Below the pieces are notes generated by a model. That model was not told where the DNA came from, ran no database searches, and saw only the letters and a list, made by a program, of their open reading frames with translations. A stretch of 64,000 bases of DNA from Streptomyces ambofaciens ATCC 23877. Its GTDB lineage: Bacteria > Actinomycetota > Actinomycetes > Streptomycetales > Streptomycetaceae. Location: assembly GCF_001267885.1 (NCBI RefSeq), contig NZ_CP012382.1, positions 5,939,001 through 6,003,000 of the forward strand, in the 5' to 3' direction. This document shows, piece by piece, positions 24,007 through 36,241 of this stretch. Made by a program: the position numbers and the translations under genes. The first letter of the stretch is position 1. Each line of letters opens with the position of its first letter.

Positions 24007-25446
24007 TCAGTGGTCCCGGCTGTCGGGCCGGTGCCGGATGAGGAGCGCGGCGCCCAGGCCGACGAGCACGGTGGCGACGATGACGCCGGTACCGAGGCCG
24101 TAGCCCGCCAGGGGGTCACCCCGGTTCGTGCGCTGTCCGGCTTCGACGACCGCGGTGACGAGGGCGAGGACGACGGCACCGCCGATCTGCATGAAGGTGT
24201 TGAGCAGGGCTCCCGCCAGCCCTTGGTCACGGTCCGGCACCCCGGTCACGGCGCTCATGTTCAGGGCGGGAAAGGTCGCCGCGGTGCCGATCCCGTTGAC
24301 GACCATGACGGGCAGGACCACGGTGAGGAAGGAGCTGTGGGGGCCGATCCGGAAGAACAGCGCGTAGGACAGCGCGAGGAGCAGCATCCCGGCGGCGATC
24401 GTCCTGTGCGTTCCGAACCGGGCGGCGAGCCGCCCCGCGAACGGAGCCAGCGCGCCGTTGGCGAGGCCCAGCGGGACGAAGGCACCGGCGGTCTGCAACG
24501 GCGACCAGTGCAGCACGTTCTGCAGGTAGAGCGTGGCGAGGAACGCGAACGACGTGTAGGCGCCCCACATGGCGAAGATCGTCAGGTTGGCGCCGGCGGT
24601 CGTGCGCCGGGTGAGGAAGGACAGCGGGACCAAGGGCCTGCGTGTACGGGACTCGACCCGTACGAACAGGCCGAGCAGACCGGCCGCGGCGAGGAAGAGG
24701 ACGAGGGTGCGGGCGGACAGCCAGCCGTGCGACGGAGCCTGGGTGAGGGCGTAGACCAGGAGCACCAGGGCTCCGGTGGCCGTCAACGCGCCGGGAACGT
24801 CCATCTTCTCGCGAACGCTGCCCCGGGGGTCCGCCGGGAGCAGGCGCCGTCCCGCGAGCAGCGCGCCCACAGCGATGGGCACAGGGAGCGCGAAGACCAG
24901 CCGCCACGACAGTTCGGTCAGCACGCCGCCGAGAACGAGTCCGCCGATGAAGCCGCAGGCGCCGGCGGTGGCGTACCAGCCGAGGGCACGGCCGCGCCGC
25001 GGACCCTCCGGCCAGTTGGTGGTGATCAGAGAAAGAGCCGCCGGGGCCAGGAAGCCCGCGGCGATCCCCTTCACCAGCCGCGCCACGACCAGCACGCCAC
25101 CGGTCGGAGCGAGCGCTCCCAGCACGCTCACCACGCCGAAGACGGCGACCGCGGTCAGGAAAGCGCGTCGCCGGCCGAACAGATCGGCGACCCGGCCGCC
25201 CAGGAGGAGGAACCCGCCGTAGCCGAGGGCGTAGGCGGACACGACCCACTGCAAGGAGCCCGAAGCCATGCCCAGGTCACGCTGGATCGCGGGCAGGGCC
25301 ACGCCCACGTCCGAAAGGTCCACGGCGTCCATGAAATGAGCCGCGCACAGCACCAGCAGGGCCGGCATGCCGGGTGGCGGGGAGACCTCCGCGACGGCCC
25401 CGGTTCCGTGGGCGTGAGAAACGAGGACGCCGGCGCGCCTTCTCAC
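24007..25446 (-). CDS. MFS drug transporter, DHA2 family (14 helices)
   Basis: A 479-residue efflux transporter. The loop-2 motif GGRVADLFGRRRAF (motif A) and LDxxxVNVALP-like DLSDVGVALPAIQRDLG place it in the DHA2/EmrB-type group, with about 14 hydrophobic helices. The GTG at 25446 is preferred because GGAG lies eight bases upstream and GTGA overlaps the stop of the Atu4866-type gene. An ATG at 25368 has no ribosome binding site. The MmyB-like regulator divergent from this operon may control it. Confidence 0.85.
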   Translation of the reverse strand: MRRRAGVLVSHAHGTGAVAEVSPPPGMPALLVLCAAHFMDAVDLSDVGVALPAIQRDLGMASGSLQWVVSAYALGYGGFLLLGGRVADLFGRRRAFLTAVAVFGVVSVLGALAPTGGVLVVARLVKGIAAGFLAPAALSLITTNWPEGPRRGRALGWYATAGACGFIGGLVLGGVLTELSWRLVFALPVPIAVGALLAGRRLLPADPRGSVREKMDVPGALTATGALVLLVYALTQAPSHGWLSARTLVLFLAAAGLLGLFVRVESRTRRPLVPLSFLTRRTTAGANLTIFAMWGAYTSFAFLATLYLQNVLHWSPLQTAGAFVPLGLANGALAPFAGRLAARFGTHRTIAAGMLLLALSYALFFRIGPHSSFLTVVLPVMVVNGIGTAATFPALNMSAVTGVPDRDQGLAGALLNTFMQIGGAVVLALVTAVVEAGQRTNRGDPLAGYGLGTGVIVATVLVGLGAALLIRHRPDSRDH

Positions 25447-25733
25447 GAGGGCTTCTCCGTCCGGTCCTCGCGGTAGAGCACGAGGTGTTCGTGGTGGAGC
25501 ACGCCGTCCCTGATGTCGCCCGTGGCGGTGAAGCCGGTGTCGTCGACGTAGTCGAGGTGGTCGCCGGTCACCGTGTACCGGCCGGTGTACGCGCTGCGCC
25601 GGTCTCCCCGGGCCTCGTCGTAGCGCCCGTCCGGCAGCAGCTCCTGGCGGATCCGACCGTCCGCGGTCGTCCACATGCCGACCACGTCGGCATGCCCGGT
25701 AGCGCGGCCGTTGCGCGCATCGCCTGTCATCAC
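25443..25733 (-). CDS. Atu4866-domain protein
   Basis: A 96-residue protein built of short beta strands: VGMWTTADGRIRQELLPDGRYDEARGDR and onward to DDTGFTATGDIRDGVLHHEH. This matches the Atu4866 domain, a small beta-barrel family of unknown function often found beside MFS/SDR genes and MmyB-type regulators. It is the first gene of the minus-strand operon with the transporter and SDR (4-base overlap). Confidence 0.8.
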   Translation of the reverse strand: MMTGDARNGRATGHADVVGMWTTADGRIRQELLPDGRYDEARGDRRSAYTGRYTVTGDHLDYVDDTGFTATGDIRDGVLHHEHLVLYREDRTEKPS

Positions 25734-25805
25734 ATTGCCTTCCTCGGTGGGTGCGGGTGTCTTGCCCGACCGAGTCTGCGCAGGTCATCGCGGGTGTACC
25801 AGGGT

Positions 25806-25841
25806 GCTCTCCGCCTGGGTGCGGCACGCCCAGGCAGAGAG
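25806..25841. promoter_or_regulatory. Long imperfect palindrome between divergent regulator and transport operon
   Basis: GCTCTC-C-GCCTGGG on the left pairs with CCCAGGC-A-GAGAGC on the right, around a nine-base centre. This gives 13 of 14 paired positions over 36 bases. It lies 27 bases upstream of the MmyB-like gene and 73 bases from the Atu4866 gene, a natural place for an operator acting on both. A possible -10, TAGCCT, is at about 25854-25859. Confidence 0.5.
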
Positions 25842-25867
25842 CGGAGCCACTGCCTAGCCTGGAGGCC

Positions 25868-26719
25868 ATGGACGACAACCATCTCGGGGAATTCCTCCGC
25901 GCGCGCCGTGCCCGCCTGCGGCCACAGGACGTCAACATGGCGAGTCACGGCGTACGCAGGGTCGCCGGACTGCGCCGCGAGGAGGTCGCCGTCCTGGCCG
26001 GCGTGAACGCCGACTACTACACCCGGCTGGAGCAGGGCCGCGAGCGCCGTCCCTCGCCACAGGTGCTGGACGCGCTCAGCCGTGCCCTCCTGCTCGACGG
26101 GGAGGCCCGCGGCCACCTGCGCCGTTTGGCCGGAGTGTCACCGGAGGGCCAAGGCTCCCTCCACACCGCCGAGCACGTCGGTCCCGCGCTGCGTCAGCTG
26201 ATGGACGGCTACCCGCACACCCCGGCGTTCGTGATGAACCGCGTCCTCGACCTCCTGGCCGCCAACGCCCTGGCCGACGCGCTGTACGCCCCCTTCACCC
26301 CCGCGGACAACCTGGCCCGCATGACGTTCCTCGACCCGGCCGGACGGGAGTTCTACCAGGACTGGGACCGGGCCGCCCAGGCCGCCGTCGCCAACCTGCG
26401 CCAGGCGAGCGGCTTCGACCCCGAGCACCCACGTCTGCGAGACCTGGTGGGCACGCTGACCGAACACAGTGCCGCATTCAGACGGTTGTGGGCGCAGCAC
26501 ACCGTGCGCGGAAAGACCCAGGACGCCAAGCAGCTTCTCCACCCGGAAGTCGGTCCTCTCGCCCTCACCTACCAGTCGTTCGACGTCCGCGACGCCCCGG
26601 GCCAGCAACTCGTCATCTATCACGCCGAACCGGGCAGCTCCTCCGCGCAGGCCCTGGCCCTTCTCGGCTCCCTGTACGCCGACGGCAGGCGGGACCCGTC
26701 CCGTTCCGCCGGACGGTGA
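25868..26719 (+). CDS. MmyB-type helix-turn-helix regulator
   Basis: A 283-residue protein. An N-terminal XRE-type HTH (about 5-75) includes GLRREEVAVLAGVNADYYTRLEQGRERRPS, the hallmark of this large Streptomyces family. The C-terminal MmyB ligand-binding (PAS-like) domain (about 100-275) includes NRVLDLLAANALADALY and LTYQSFDV. GGAGG lies just upstream of the ATG. Members usually repress a divergent SDR or transporter, matching the arrangement here. Confidence 0.88.
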   Translation: MDDNHLGEFLRARRARLRPQDVNMASHGVRRVAGLRREEVAVLAGVNADYYTRLEQGRERRPSPQVLDALSRALLLDGEARGHLRRLAGVSPEGQGSLHTAEHVGPALRQLMDGYPHTPAFVMNRVLDLLAANALADALYAPFTPADNLARMTFLDPAGREFYQDWDRAAQAAVANLRQASGFDPEHPRLRDLVGTLTEHSAAFRRLWAQHTVRGKTQDAKQLLHPEVGPLALTYQSFDVRDAPGQQLVIYHAEPGSSSAQALALLGSLYADGRRDPSRSAGR

Positions 26720-26734
26720 GACCCGTGGCGCGCC

Positions 26735-26795
26735 CTCGAAGAGGACCGTGTCGAGGAAGAGGGCCGTGTCGAGGAAGAGGGGAGTGTGCGGGTAC
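26735..26795. repeat. Short tandem repeats after the MmyB-like gene
   Basis: An 18-base unit CCGTGTCGAGGAAGAGGG occurs twice in direct succession, with a degenerate copy before (CCTCGAAGAGGACC). No gene is supported. Confidence 0.45.
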
Positions 26796-26841
26796 GGGCG
26801 AGCGCGGGAGCGAGGTCGCGCCACGGGAAGGGGGAGTGGCG

Positions 26842-26870
26842 AGGGTCGCCGCCACCACGGCGGCGACCCT
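26842..26870. terminator. Bidirectional terminator between MmyB-like gene and xlnA
   Basis: Perfect 12-bp arms AGGGTCGCCGCC / GGCGGCGACCCT surround an ACCAC loop. It lies between two convergent genes. Confidence 0.8.
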
Positions 26871-26959
26871 GGGGCCGTCAGTGATGCCTTCCCGGCGGGG
26901 CGGGAGAGGCCGCACCGTAGGCCGTCATCGTTTCGCGCCTCCGTTCCCGGCGGGTGCCG

Positions 26960-30310
<3,351 letters not shown>

Positions 30311-30325
30311 CCTCCCGGCGTCGAG

Positions 30326-30350
30326 CTCCCGTGCCGCCGGGGCACGGGAG
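30326..30350. terminator. Terminator between abfB and the DUF3253 gene
   Basis: Perfect 10-bp arms CTCCCGTGCC / GGCACGGGAG with a five-base loop, between convergent genes. Confidence 0.8.
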
Positions 30351-30371
30351 TTCCGCCTTCGGATCGAGCCG

Positions 30372-30647
30372 TCAGGAACCCGCCCGACGAATGCGGACGG
30401 GCCCGCGGGCCTCGGCCTGCGTGACGGGCCGGCCGGCCTGGGTCACCTCGACCTCGCCGGACCCCACCAGACGCCAGGCCGCTCGGCGCGCGGGTTCCAG
30501 CAGGGCTCGCCAGCCCTCGTCGTCACCCTCGTGGACCCGACGCGCGGCGTCGGACGGACAGATCGAGGCAGTGGCCGCCCGTCGCTCCAGCAGGTCCATG
30601 ATGGCCTGCTCCAGCCGCTGGTCGAGATGCCGGTCCGTCTCCGCCAC
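30372..30647 (-). CDS. DUF3253 family protein
   Basis: A 91-residue protein with LEQAIMDLLERRAATASICPSDAARRV, the opening winged-helix pattern of DUF3253, and a C-terminal GEVEVTQAGRPV beta wing. The family is small, widespread and of unknown function; the fold suggests nucleic acid binding. The GTG start at 30647 is divergent from the PLP-regulator gene 73 bases away. Confidence 0.75.
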   Translation of the reverse strand: MAETDRHLDQRLEQAIMDLLERRAATASICPSDAARRVHEGDDEGWRALLEPARRAAWRLVGSGEVEVTQAGRPVTQAEARGPVRIRRAGS

Positions 30648-30720
30648 GCCATCCAGTGTGCACCGGGCCCGTGGACGCCGCCGCCCGGCCGTCGCGGGGC
30701 GGTGGGTAGCATCGGCTGCC

Positions 30721-32232
30721 GTGGGCGACGACCGGACCGACCCGGCATGGGGAACCTTTCTCGAACTGGGCGGGCCGGCGGACGGCCCGCTGCACGTCCG
30801 GCTGAGCCGTGCCCTGCGGGCGGCGGTGACCGGTGGGCGGATCGCCTCCGGCAGCGCGCTGCCGCCGAGCAGGGCGCTGGCGGCGGACCTGGGCTGCTCG
30901 CGGTGGGTGGTGACGGAGGCCTACGCGCAGCTCGTCGCGGAGGGGTACCTGGAGGCGCGCAGCGGCTCGGCCACCCGGGTCAGGGCGCAGGCCGTCCCCG
31001 CTCCGGTGACGCCCGAGGCGGACGTCGGTACGCGGTGGGAGCCGGAGTTCGACATGCTGCCCGGCATACCCGACCTGCGGGCCTTTCCCCGCGGACGGTG
31101 GGCGGACGCGGTGCGGGAGGCCACCGGCGCACTGACCTGGGGCGAGCTCGGCTACCCCGATCCGGCCGGTCTCGCCCGGCTCCGGCAGCGGCTCGCGGCC
31201 TACCTCGTGCGGGGACGCGGCGCGTCGCTGGAAGCCCGGCAGCTCGTCGTCTGCGCGGGCACGCTGGACGCGGTGCGCAGGCTGTGCCGGGTCCTGCGGA
31301 CCGAGGGCCACACCCACATGGCCCTGGAGGACCCTGGCTGGTCGCGGCTGAGCGCCACGGTCGGGGCGGAGGGGCTGGTGCCCGTCCCGGTTCCCGTGGA
31401 CGGCGACGGCCTGCGGGTCGACCTGCTGCGGCGCGCGCCTCAGGTCCGGTCGGTGATCGTCGCTCCCGCCCACCAGTTCCCGACCGGTGTGGTCCTCGCC
31501 CCGGCCCGTCGCGGCGAGCTGGTCGCCTGGGCCCGCGAGGTCGACGGCCTGGTGCTGGAGGACGACTACGACGCCGAGTTCCGATACGACCGCCACCCCG
31601 TGGGCGCCCTGCAGGGCATGGCACCGGAGCACGTCGCGCTGCTGGGGTCGGTCAGCAAGACGCTCTCGCCGGCCCTGCGGATCGGCTGGGCGGTGACCCC
31701 GCCGCGCTGGACCGAGGCCCTGGGCGCGGAGCACGTCGGGGGCGTACCACCGCCCGTCATCGACCAGGAGGCGTTCGCCCGGTTCCTGGCCCGCGGGTCC
31801 TACGACCGGTACCTGCGGGCGGCACGGCTGCGCTACAAACGGCGCCGCGATCACCTCATGGGAGAACTCGCGGCGTCGCTGCCGGGGTTCCAGGTGTCCG
31901 GTGCGGCGGCCGGCTTCCACCTGCTGCTGTCCCTGACGGACTGCTCGGCGCCCACCGTCGTCAGGGAGGCGGCGCGGCGTGACGTGAGGCTGGCGGATCT
32001 CGACGCCTACCGGATGGCGCGGGCCGAGCACCACCCGACGGCCCGGGCCGGCGACTCCGGCGGGGCGCGGGCCGTGGCCGCCGCCGGCCCCGCGCTGGTC
32101 CTCGGCTACGGCAATCTGGCGGACCACGCCGTGCCCGGAGCCGTGCGGCGCCTGGCACAGGCCATCGACGCGGCCCGGCGCCACGACCGGCGGCACGTCG
32201 ACGCCGGGCGGGCCGGGGAGCGGGCCGACTGA
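30721..32232 (+). CDS. MocR/PdxR-type regulator (GntR HTH fused to aminotransferase domain)
   Basis: A 503-residue fusion. The N-terminal GntR winged helix (about 20-90) contains GSALPPSRALAADLGCSRWVVTEAYAQL. The fold-type I PLP domain (about 125-490) has LEDDYDAEFRYD and SVSKTLSPALRIGW, whose Lys would bind PLP. Such regulators use PLP as a sensor, often controlling pyridoxal or amino-acid metabolism genes. No obvious target is adjacent. The start GTGGGCGACG has little leader and no strong ribosome binding site. Confidence 0.85.
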   Translation: MGDDRTDPAWGTFLELGGPADGPLHVRLSRALRAAVTGGRIASGSALPPSRALAADLGCSRWVVTEAYAQLVAEGYLEARSGSATRVRAQAVPAPVTPEADVGTRWEPEFDMLPGIPDLRAFPRGRWADAVREATGALTWGELGYPDPAGLARLRQRLAAYLVRGRGASLEARQLVVCAGTLDAVRRLCRVLRTEGHTHMALEDPGWSRLSATVGAEGLVPVPVPVDGDGLRVDLLRRAPQVRSVIVAPAHQFPTGVVLAPARRGELVAWAREVDGLVLEDDYDAEFRYDRHPVGALQGMAPEHVALLGSVSKTLSPALRIGWAVTPPRWTEALGAEHVGGVPPPVIDQEAFARFLARGSYDRYLRAARLRYKRRRDHLMGELAASLPGFQVSGAAAGFHLLLSLTDCSAPTVVREAARRDVRLADLDAYRMARAEHHPTARAGDSGGARAVAAAGPALVLGYGNLADHAVPGAVRRLAQAIDAARRHDRRHVDAGRAGERAD

Positions 32233-32490
32233 GGGACGGCGTGTGGCTGGTCAGCCCGACCCGGGCGAGGGACGGCGTGTGGCCGTCAGCCCAGCCCAGC
32301 CGGGCTGAGGGGCGGGTGTGTGGCCGTCAGCCCAGCCCAGCCGGGCTGAGGAGCGGGTGTGTGGCCGTCAGCCCAGCCCAGCCGGGCTGAGGGGCGGGTG
32401 TGTGGCCGTCAGCCCGTCCCGGCTGAGGGACGGTGTGCGGCCGGTCAGCCCGTCCCGGGCGAGGGGCGGTGTGTGGCCCGTCAGCCCCGC
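32231..32490. repeat. Minisatellite of about seven 36-41-base units
   Basis: Units beginning GAGGGRCGG-TGTG and ending CAGCCC...CGGGC repeat about seven times (starts near 32231, 32267, 32307, 32348, 32389, 32425 and 32461). Three central units are nearly identical (41 bases) and outer ones are shorter. Each unit contains complementary AGCCC/GGGCT words, so each could form a small hairpin. It fills the whole gap between two convergent genes. Confidence 0.75.
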
Positions 32491-33455
32491 CCGGCGAGGT
32501 CCAGCCGTGCCCTCGTCTCCCGGGGCAGCTCCAGCTCGACGGCGGCCAGCACCTCGTCCAGCTGCTCGACGGAACTCACCCCCACGATCGGGATCACCGG
32601 CGGATCACCTCCGAGCAACCAGGACAGCACCACCTGGTTGGCGGTGGCACCGAGCTCGGCGGCCACCTCCCGCAGCACGGTCAGCCGCTGCCCGGTGCCC
32701 GGGTGGTCGTAGGCGGCGGACAGGGTCTTGTCCGGCCGGGTGTACGCGCCCGAGAGCAGGGACGAGTAGGCCAGCAGCGTCAGGTCGGGCTCGCTGCGTA
32801 CGTGGTCGAGGAGTTCGGAGGTCGCGTGGACGTGTCCGCTCTCCGGCAGTCCGACGTCGAAGCGCGGCTGAAGGTAGGAGTAGCGCTGCTGGACGCAGGT
32901 GTACGCCGTCCAGCCGTTGGTCCGGGCGAGCGCGCGGGCCCGTTCGATGCGCCAGCCCGCGTGGTTGGAGCAGCCCAGCACCGCCACCTTGCCGCCGCCG
33001 ACCAGCTCGTCGAGAGCTCCGAGCGTCTCCTCCAGAGGGACGGTCCGGTCCTCGATGTGGGTCCAGTACAGATCGATGCGATCGGTGCCCAGGCGTCGCA
33101 GGCTGTCCTCCGCGGCCTTCCGTATGACGGGAGCCGACAGCCCTTCGGCGGTCTCCAGGCCGCTGCCGGGGACGGTGGGGCGGGCACCCACCTTGGTGGA
33201 GATCACCACCTCGTCGCGGCGGCGGCGGCTCGCCAGCCAGCGCCCGACGGTGTTCTCGCTCTCGTCCCCGGTCCCGCCGGGAGCCCAGAACGCGTAGTTG
33301 TCGGCGGTGTCGACGAGACTGCCGCCGGCCTCGACGAACCGGTCGAGGATGGCGAAGGACGTCTTCTCGTCGACGGTGGTGCCGAAGGGCATCGCGCCCA
33401 GGCACAGGGCACTGACGAGGGGGCCTGACGGCCCTCCGAGACGGCGTCGGAGCAT
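32481..33455 (-). CDS. Aldo/keto reductase
   Basis: A 324-residue AKR barrel with DTADNYAFW (catalytic Asp/Tyr), VISTKVG (Lys), and DLYWTHIEDRTVPLEET (His). The C-terminus has the NADPH-binding IPIVGVSSVEQLDE. The ATG at 33455 follows GAGGTG. It is divergent from an NmrA-like reductase gene. It is unlike the sugar-pathway AKR at 44570 and probably has a general metabolic role. Confidence 0.85.
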   Translation of the reverse strand: MLRRRLGGPSGPLVSALCLGAMPFGTTVDEKTSFAILDRFVEAGGSLVDTADNYAFWAPGGTGDESENTVGRWLASRRRRDEVVISTKVGARPTVPGSGLETAEGLSAPVIRKAAEDSLRRLGTDRIDLYWTHIEDRTVPLEETLGALDELVGGGKVAVLGCSNHAGWRIERARALARTNGWTAYTCVQQRYSYLQPRFDVGLPESGHVHATSELLDHVRSEPDLTLLAYSSLLSGAYTRPDKTLSAAYDHPGTGQRLTVLREVAAELGATANQVVLSWLLGGDPPVIPIVGVSSVEQLDEVLAAVELELPRETRARLDLAGRG

Positions 33456-33674
33456 CGGTATCACCTCTGTCTTCCCCGCACGTCGATGACGTGCGGGCTC
33501 GGGCGGGAACGGCTCCACCGTAGAAAGGAAGCGGTCCGGCGTCCCGGTCCAAAAGAGCACGGGAAAACCGGACCGATCGCGCGTCTGTGCCCTGGCGGGC
33601 CGGCTCGTTCCAAGCCCTGGTCGCGGTTGGCCCCCTACGGTGGTACGACCGACGACAAGGCGACGGGGGCGACG

Positions 33675-34523
33675 ATGCGTATCGCGGTGACAGGGGCGGC
33701 GGGCAGTCTGGGCAGGCGGGTGGTGCAGCTGCTCGCGGACCGGGCCGACGTGGACGTCGTGGCGATGACCAGGCGGAAGCTGCCTGCCGAGGCACTACCG
33801 CCGGGGGTGGAGTGCGCCGTCGCCGACTACGCCGACCCGCCCGCTCTGCGTGCGGCGCTGAAGGGCGTGGACACTCTGGTCCTCGTCTCCAGCGACGGGC
33901 CCGACGCACGGGTGCTGCTGCACCACCGCAACGTCGTCGCCGCCGTGGTGGCCGAGCGCGTCGGCCATGTCGCGGCACTGAGCAGCGTCGACGCCGACTC
34001 GGCCTCCCCGTTCTGCTACGCCGTCGTCAACCGGCTCACCGAGGATCTGCTGCTCGCCTCCGGCGTGCCGTGCTCGTTCGCCAGGGCCTCGCTGTACATC
34101 GAGTTCTTCCTAGGCTGGCTCACCCAGGCGCGCTCGACCGGGCTGCTGAGGCTGCCGGCAGCCGATGGCCGGGTGTCCCTGGTGGCGCGCGACGACGTGG
34201 CCCGCGCCCTCGCCGCCCTCGCGGTGGGCGGGCCGACCGGCCGTCACCACGACATCACGGGACCCGAGTCGACGGACCTGGCAGGCATCGCCTCCACGGC
34301 GGCGGAGGTGTGGCGGACACCGGTCGCCTACGTGGACATCCCGGCCGACACGTACTCTGCCGAAACAGCGGCGACCGGCCTGGATCCCTGGTGGCTCTAC
34401 GCCTTCTCCTCCCTGTTCGCCTCGGTACGCGAACAGCGCTGGGATCGGGTCCGCGACGACTGCGCCCAGCTCACCGGCCGCTTGCCCCGCACTCTCCGCG
34501 ACGTCCTGTCAGAACGCGCGTGA
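33675..34523 (+). CDS. NAD(P)-binding NmrA-like reductase
   Basis: A 282-residue extended Rossmann protein: MRIAVTGAAGSLGRRVVQLLADR (GxxGxxG) and a later FARASLYIEFFLGWL. The pattern is that of NmrA/QorB-type SDRs (quinone reductases or redox sensors), which often lack the Tyr-x3-Lys pair; no clear YxxxK is visible here. The ATG is 219 bases from the divergent AKR gene. It ends 22 bases before the convergent mannanase gene. Confidence 0.78.
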   Translation: MRIAVTGAAGSLGRRVVQLLADRADVDVVAMTRRKLPAEALPPGVECAVADYADPPALRAALKGVDTLVLVSSDGPDARVLLHHRNVVAAVVAERVGHVAALSSVDADSASPFCYAVVNRLTEDLLLASGVPCSFARASLYIEFFLGWLTQARSTGLLRLPAADGRVSLVARDDVARALAALAVGGPTGRHHDITGPESTDLAGIASTAAEVWRTPVAYVDIPADTYSAETAATGLDPWWLYAFSSLFASVREQRWDRVRDDCAQLTGRLPRTLRDVLSERA

Positions 34524-34545
34524 GAGAGCCGGGCAGCGCCGAGCG

Positions 34546-35553
34546 TCAGGGCAGTGCGACCTCCCCCTGGTTCAGTACACGGGGGTGGAAATACGCCGTC
34601 TGTATTTCGGCGTTGGAATTGTTCCCGCGCAGATGCTCGGACCACATCATGAACCATGTCCACCGCGTCTGGCTGTCCAGCAGCGCGGCGGTCGGCATTT
34701 TGCCCAGCTCCGCGAGGGCCATGGGTTTTGTTCCCGCGATGCTCCGCATCTGCTGGTAGTCGGCGGAACTCGGGTGGCTCTTGTACCAGACGTCCAGCGA
34801 AACGACGTCCACGTACTGATCTCCCGGATAGTAGCTGTTCCAGTTTCCCGCCGGATTGTCCTGGACGTTCCAGACCCAGATCAGATTGTCCAGCCCTTTC
34901 GTCCCGGCGAGGTGATCGCGGGTGATCTGGTAGAGGCGTGCGCTGCCGTTCGCTCCGGGCCGGTTTCCCCACCAGTTCCAGGATTCGTTCATCTCGTGCA
35001 GCGGCCGGAAGAGGACGGGGACGCCCGCGTTCTCCAGCTGCTGCAGGTACGGGACGACCTCGTCCAGGCGCCGCTTCCATGCGCTGTTCAGGGCACTGCC
35101 CTCCGTGAGGACCTGCGAGAACTGCGCGTTCGTCAGCGTGGACTTGACGCCGCCCTCGAACGCACAGGTGCTGCCGCCGGTCGGCGGGCAGACGTGCCAG
35201 GTGAGCGAGACCAGCGATCCGTTCGCCCACTCGGTCCTGGCCTGGTCGACGACGCGCTGGCGGCCGGCCACGTCCGCCGCGGCGAACATCAGGTCACCGC
35301 CCCACAGGCCGGGGTACTGCCCGGTGACGTCCTTGACCTGCTGGGTGTACTGGCCCGGGGCGGAGGCGGGCTCCTTGTTGTGCTGTCCGGAGACGATGTG
35401 ATTCCCGGAAATGGCGCGGAGGTGGTTCAGTACCGTCTGCTTCGGGGTCGGGGGAAACGCTTGCGCGGATTGCGTCGACGGCCAGAGAAGGAAAGTCGTG
35501 GCGACGGTCACGAAGGCCATGACGAGCATGACGTGATGCCGAATTGCCTGCAT
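34546..35553 (-). CDS. Secreted GH26 beta-mannanase
   Basis: A 335-residue secreted enzyme. The signal peptide (1-32, cleavage after AQA) precedes a single GH26 barrel. Acid/base Glu187 lies in FRPLHEMNESW and nucleophile Glu282 in MALAELGK. Aromatic substrate residues (WNWWGN) follow the first Glu. The family cleaves internal beta-1,4-mannosidic bonds. No carbohydrate-binding module is attached. It adds mannan to the xylan capability encoded 6 kb upstream. Confidence 0.93.
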   Translation of the reverse strand: MQAIRHHVMLVMAFVTVATTFLLWPSTQSAQAFPPTPKQTVLNHLRAISGNHIVSGQHNKEPASAPGQYTQQVKDVTGQYPGLWGGDLMFAAADVAGRQRVVDQARTEWANGSLVSLTWHVCPPTGGSTCAFEGGVKSTLTNAQFSQVLTEGSALNSAWKRRLDEVVPYLQQLENAGVPVLFRPLHEMNESWNWWGNRPGANGSARLYQITRDHLAGTKGLDNLIWVWNVQDNPAGNWNSYYPGDQYVDVVSLDVWYKSHPSSADYQQMRSIAGTKPMALAELGKMPTAALLDSQTRWTWFMMWSEHLRGNNSNAEIQTAYFHPRVLNQGEVALP

Positions 35554-36241
35554 GGGATTCCAAGCTCCTGGGGGTGAACTTGACAGGTGCCGTCAATGTG
35601 GCCGCTGCACCGGTGCGCGTCAATGGGTTGTTCTCCCTGGCAATCCGCTCGCGGAATTCTTTACTTAACTTTTCCTAAACACTGTCGCGAAGGTGGCGTC
35701 TTGTCCCGGATCTGCTCGCCAGGGGGTGCGGCTCAGTGGTGGAAAGCCAGGAGCTTGGCGATGCCGTTGCGCTGGATCTCGGAGGTGCCGGTGAGGACGC
35801 GGAACCTTTGCGGCATCGAGTTCCTCGCCGTCCCGTCCCGCGGCCCGGGATTCCGGGTCCGTCAAGAGGGCGTCGGCCCACAGGGTCGCGGGGGCGGGAC
35901 GGCGGCCGGGCGGGGTCGGGGCGGGAGCGGGCGCGCGCGGAGTGACGTCTTTCTGACGGTCCGTCATTCAAGGAGGCCGTGCGGCGAAGGCATCATCACG
36001 GCATGTGGTCGAACGGACCCCGTCGGTGAGGGGTTGTGGGGCCCCGGCACCGCTACCGGCGCGCGTGCGGTGGGCTTCCCCCCCACCGTCCGGAGAGCGG
36101 GGAGTGCTCCACACGCGGGCCGTGCCGCCGGGGGAGCGAAGCGGAACGAGTGTGCCCGGTGTACCTGGGGAGCAACGGGTGAATTGGCGATGCTGGTCGC
36201 AGTCCACTCGCAGTGATGACGAGGCCCCCACGAGGACTCCT
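35554..36241. other. Intergenic region at the left edge of the macrolide cluster
   Basis: No intact gene is supported in 688 bases. The left 120 bases are comparatively AT-rich and must carry the mannanase promoter. An acyl-CoA dehydrogenase remnant lies at 35733-35813. The right part leads to the activator gene and has a GAGGA ribosome binding site just before 36242. Confidence 0.4.
35733..35813 (-). pseudogene. C-terminal scrap of an acyl-CoA dehydrogenase gene
   Basis: The minus strand reads QRFRVLTGTSEIQRNGIAKL and then LAFHH-stop. GGTxEIQRNIIA is the near-universal C-terminal signature of acyl-CoA dehydrogenases. Nothing upstream in this frame continues the family, so about 27 codons of a vanished gene remain. 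Confidence 0.55.

Noticed and set aside
32231..32490. CRISPR array
   Set aside because: The repeats are contiguous with no unique spacers, and no cas genes are present.
35665..35971. Overlapping minus-strand frames of about 100 codons beside the mannanase promoter
   Set aside because: Their translations are Arg/Pro-rich without family features. The meaningful signal there is the dehydrogenase scrap in another frame.
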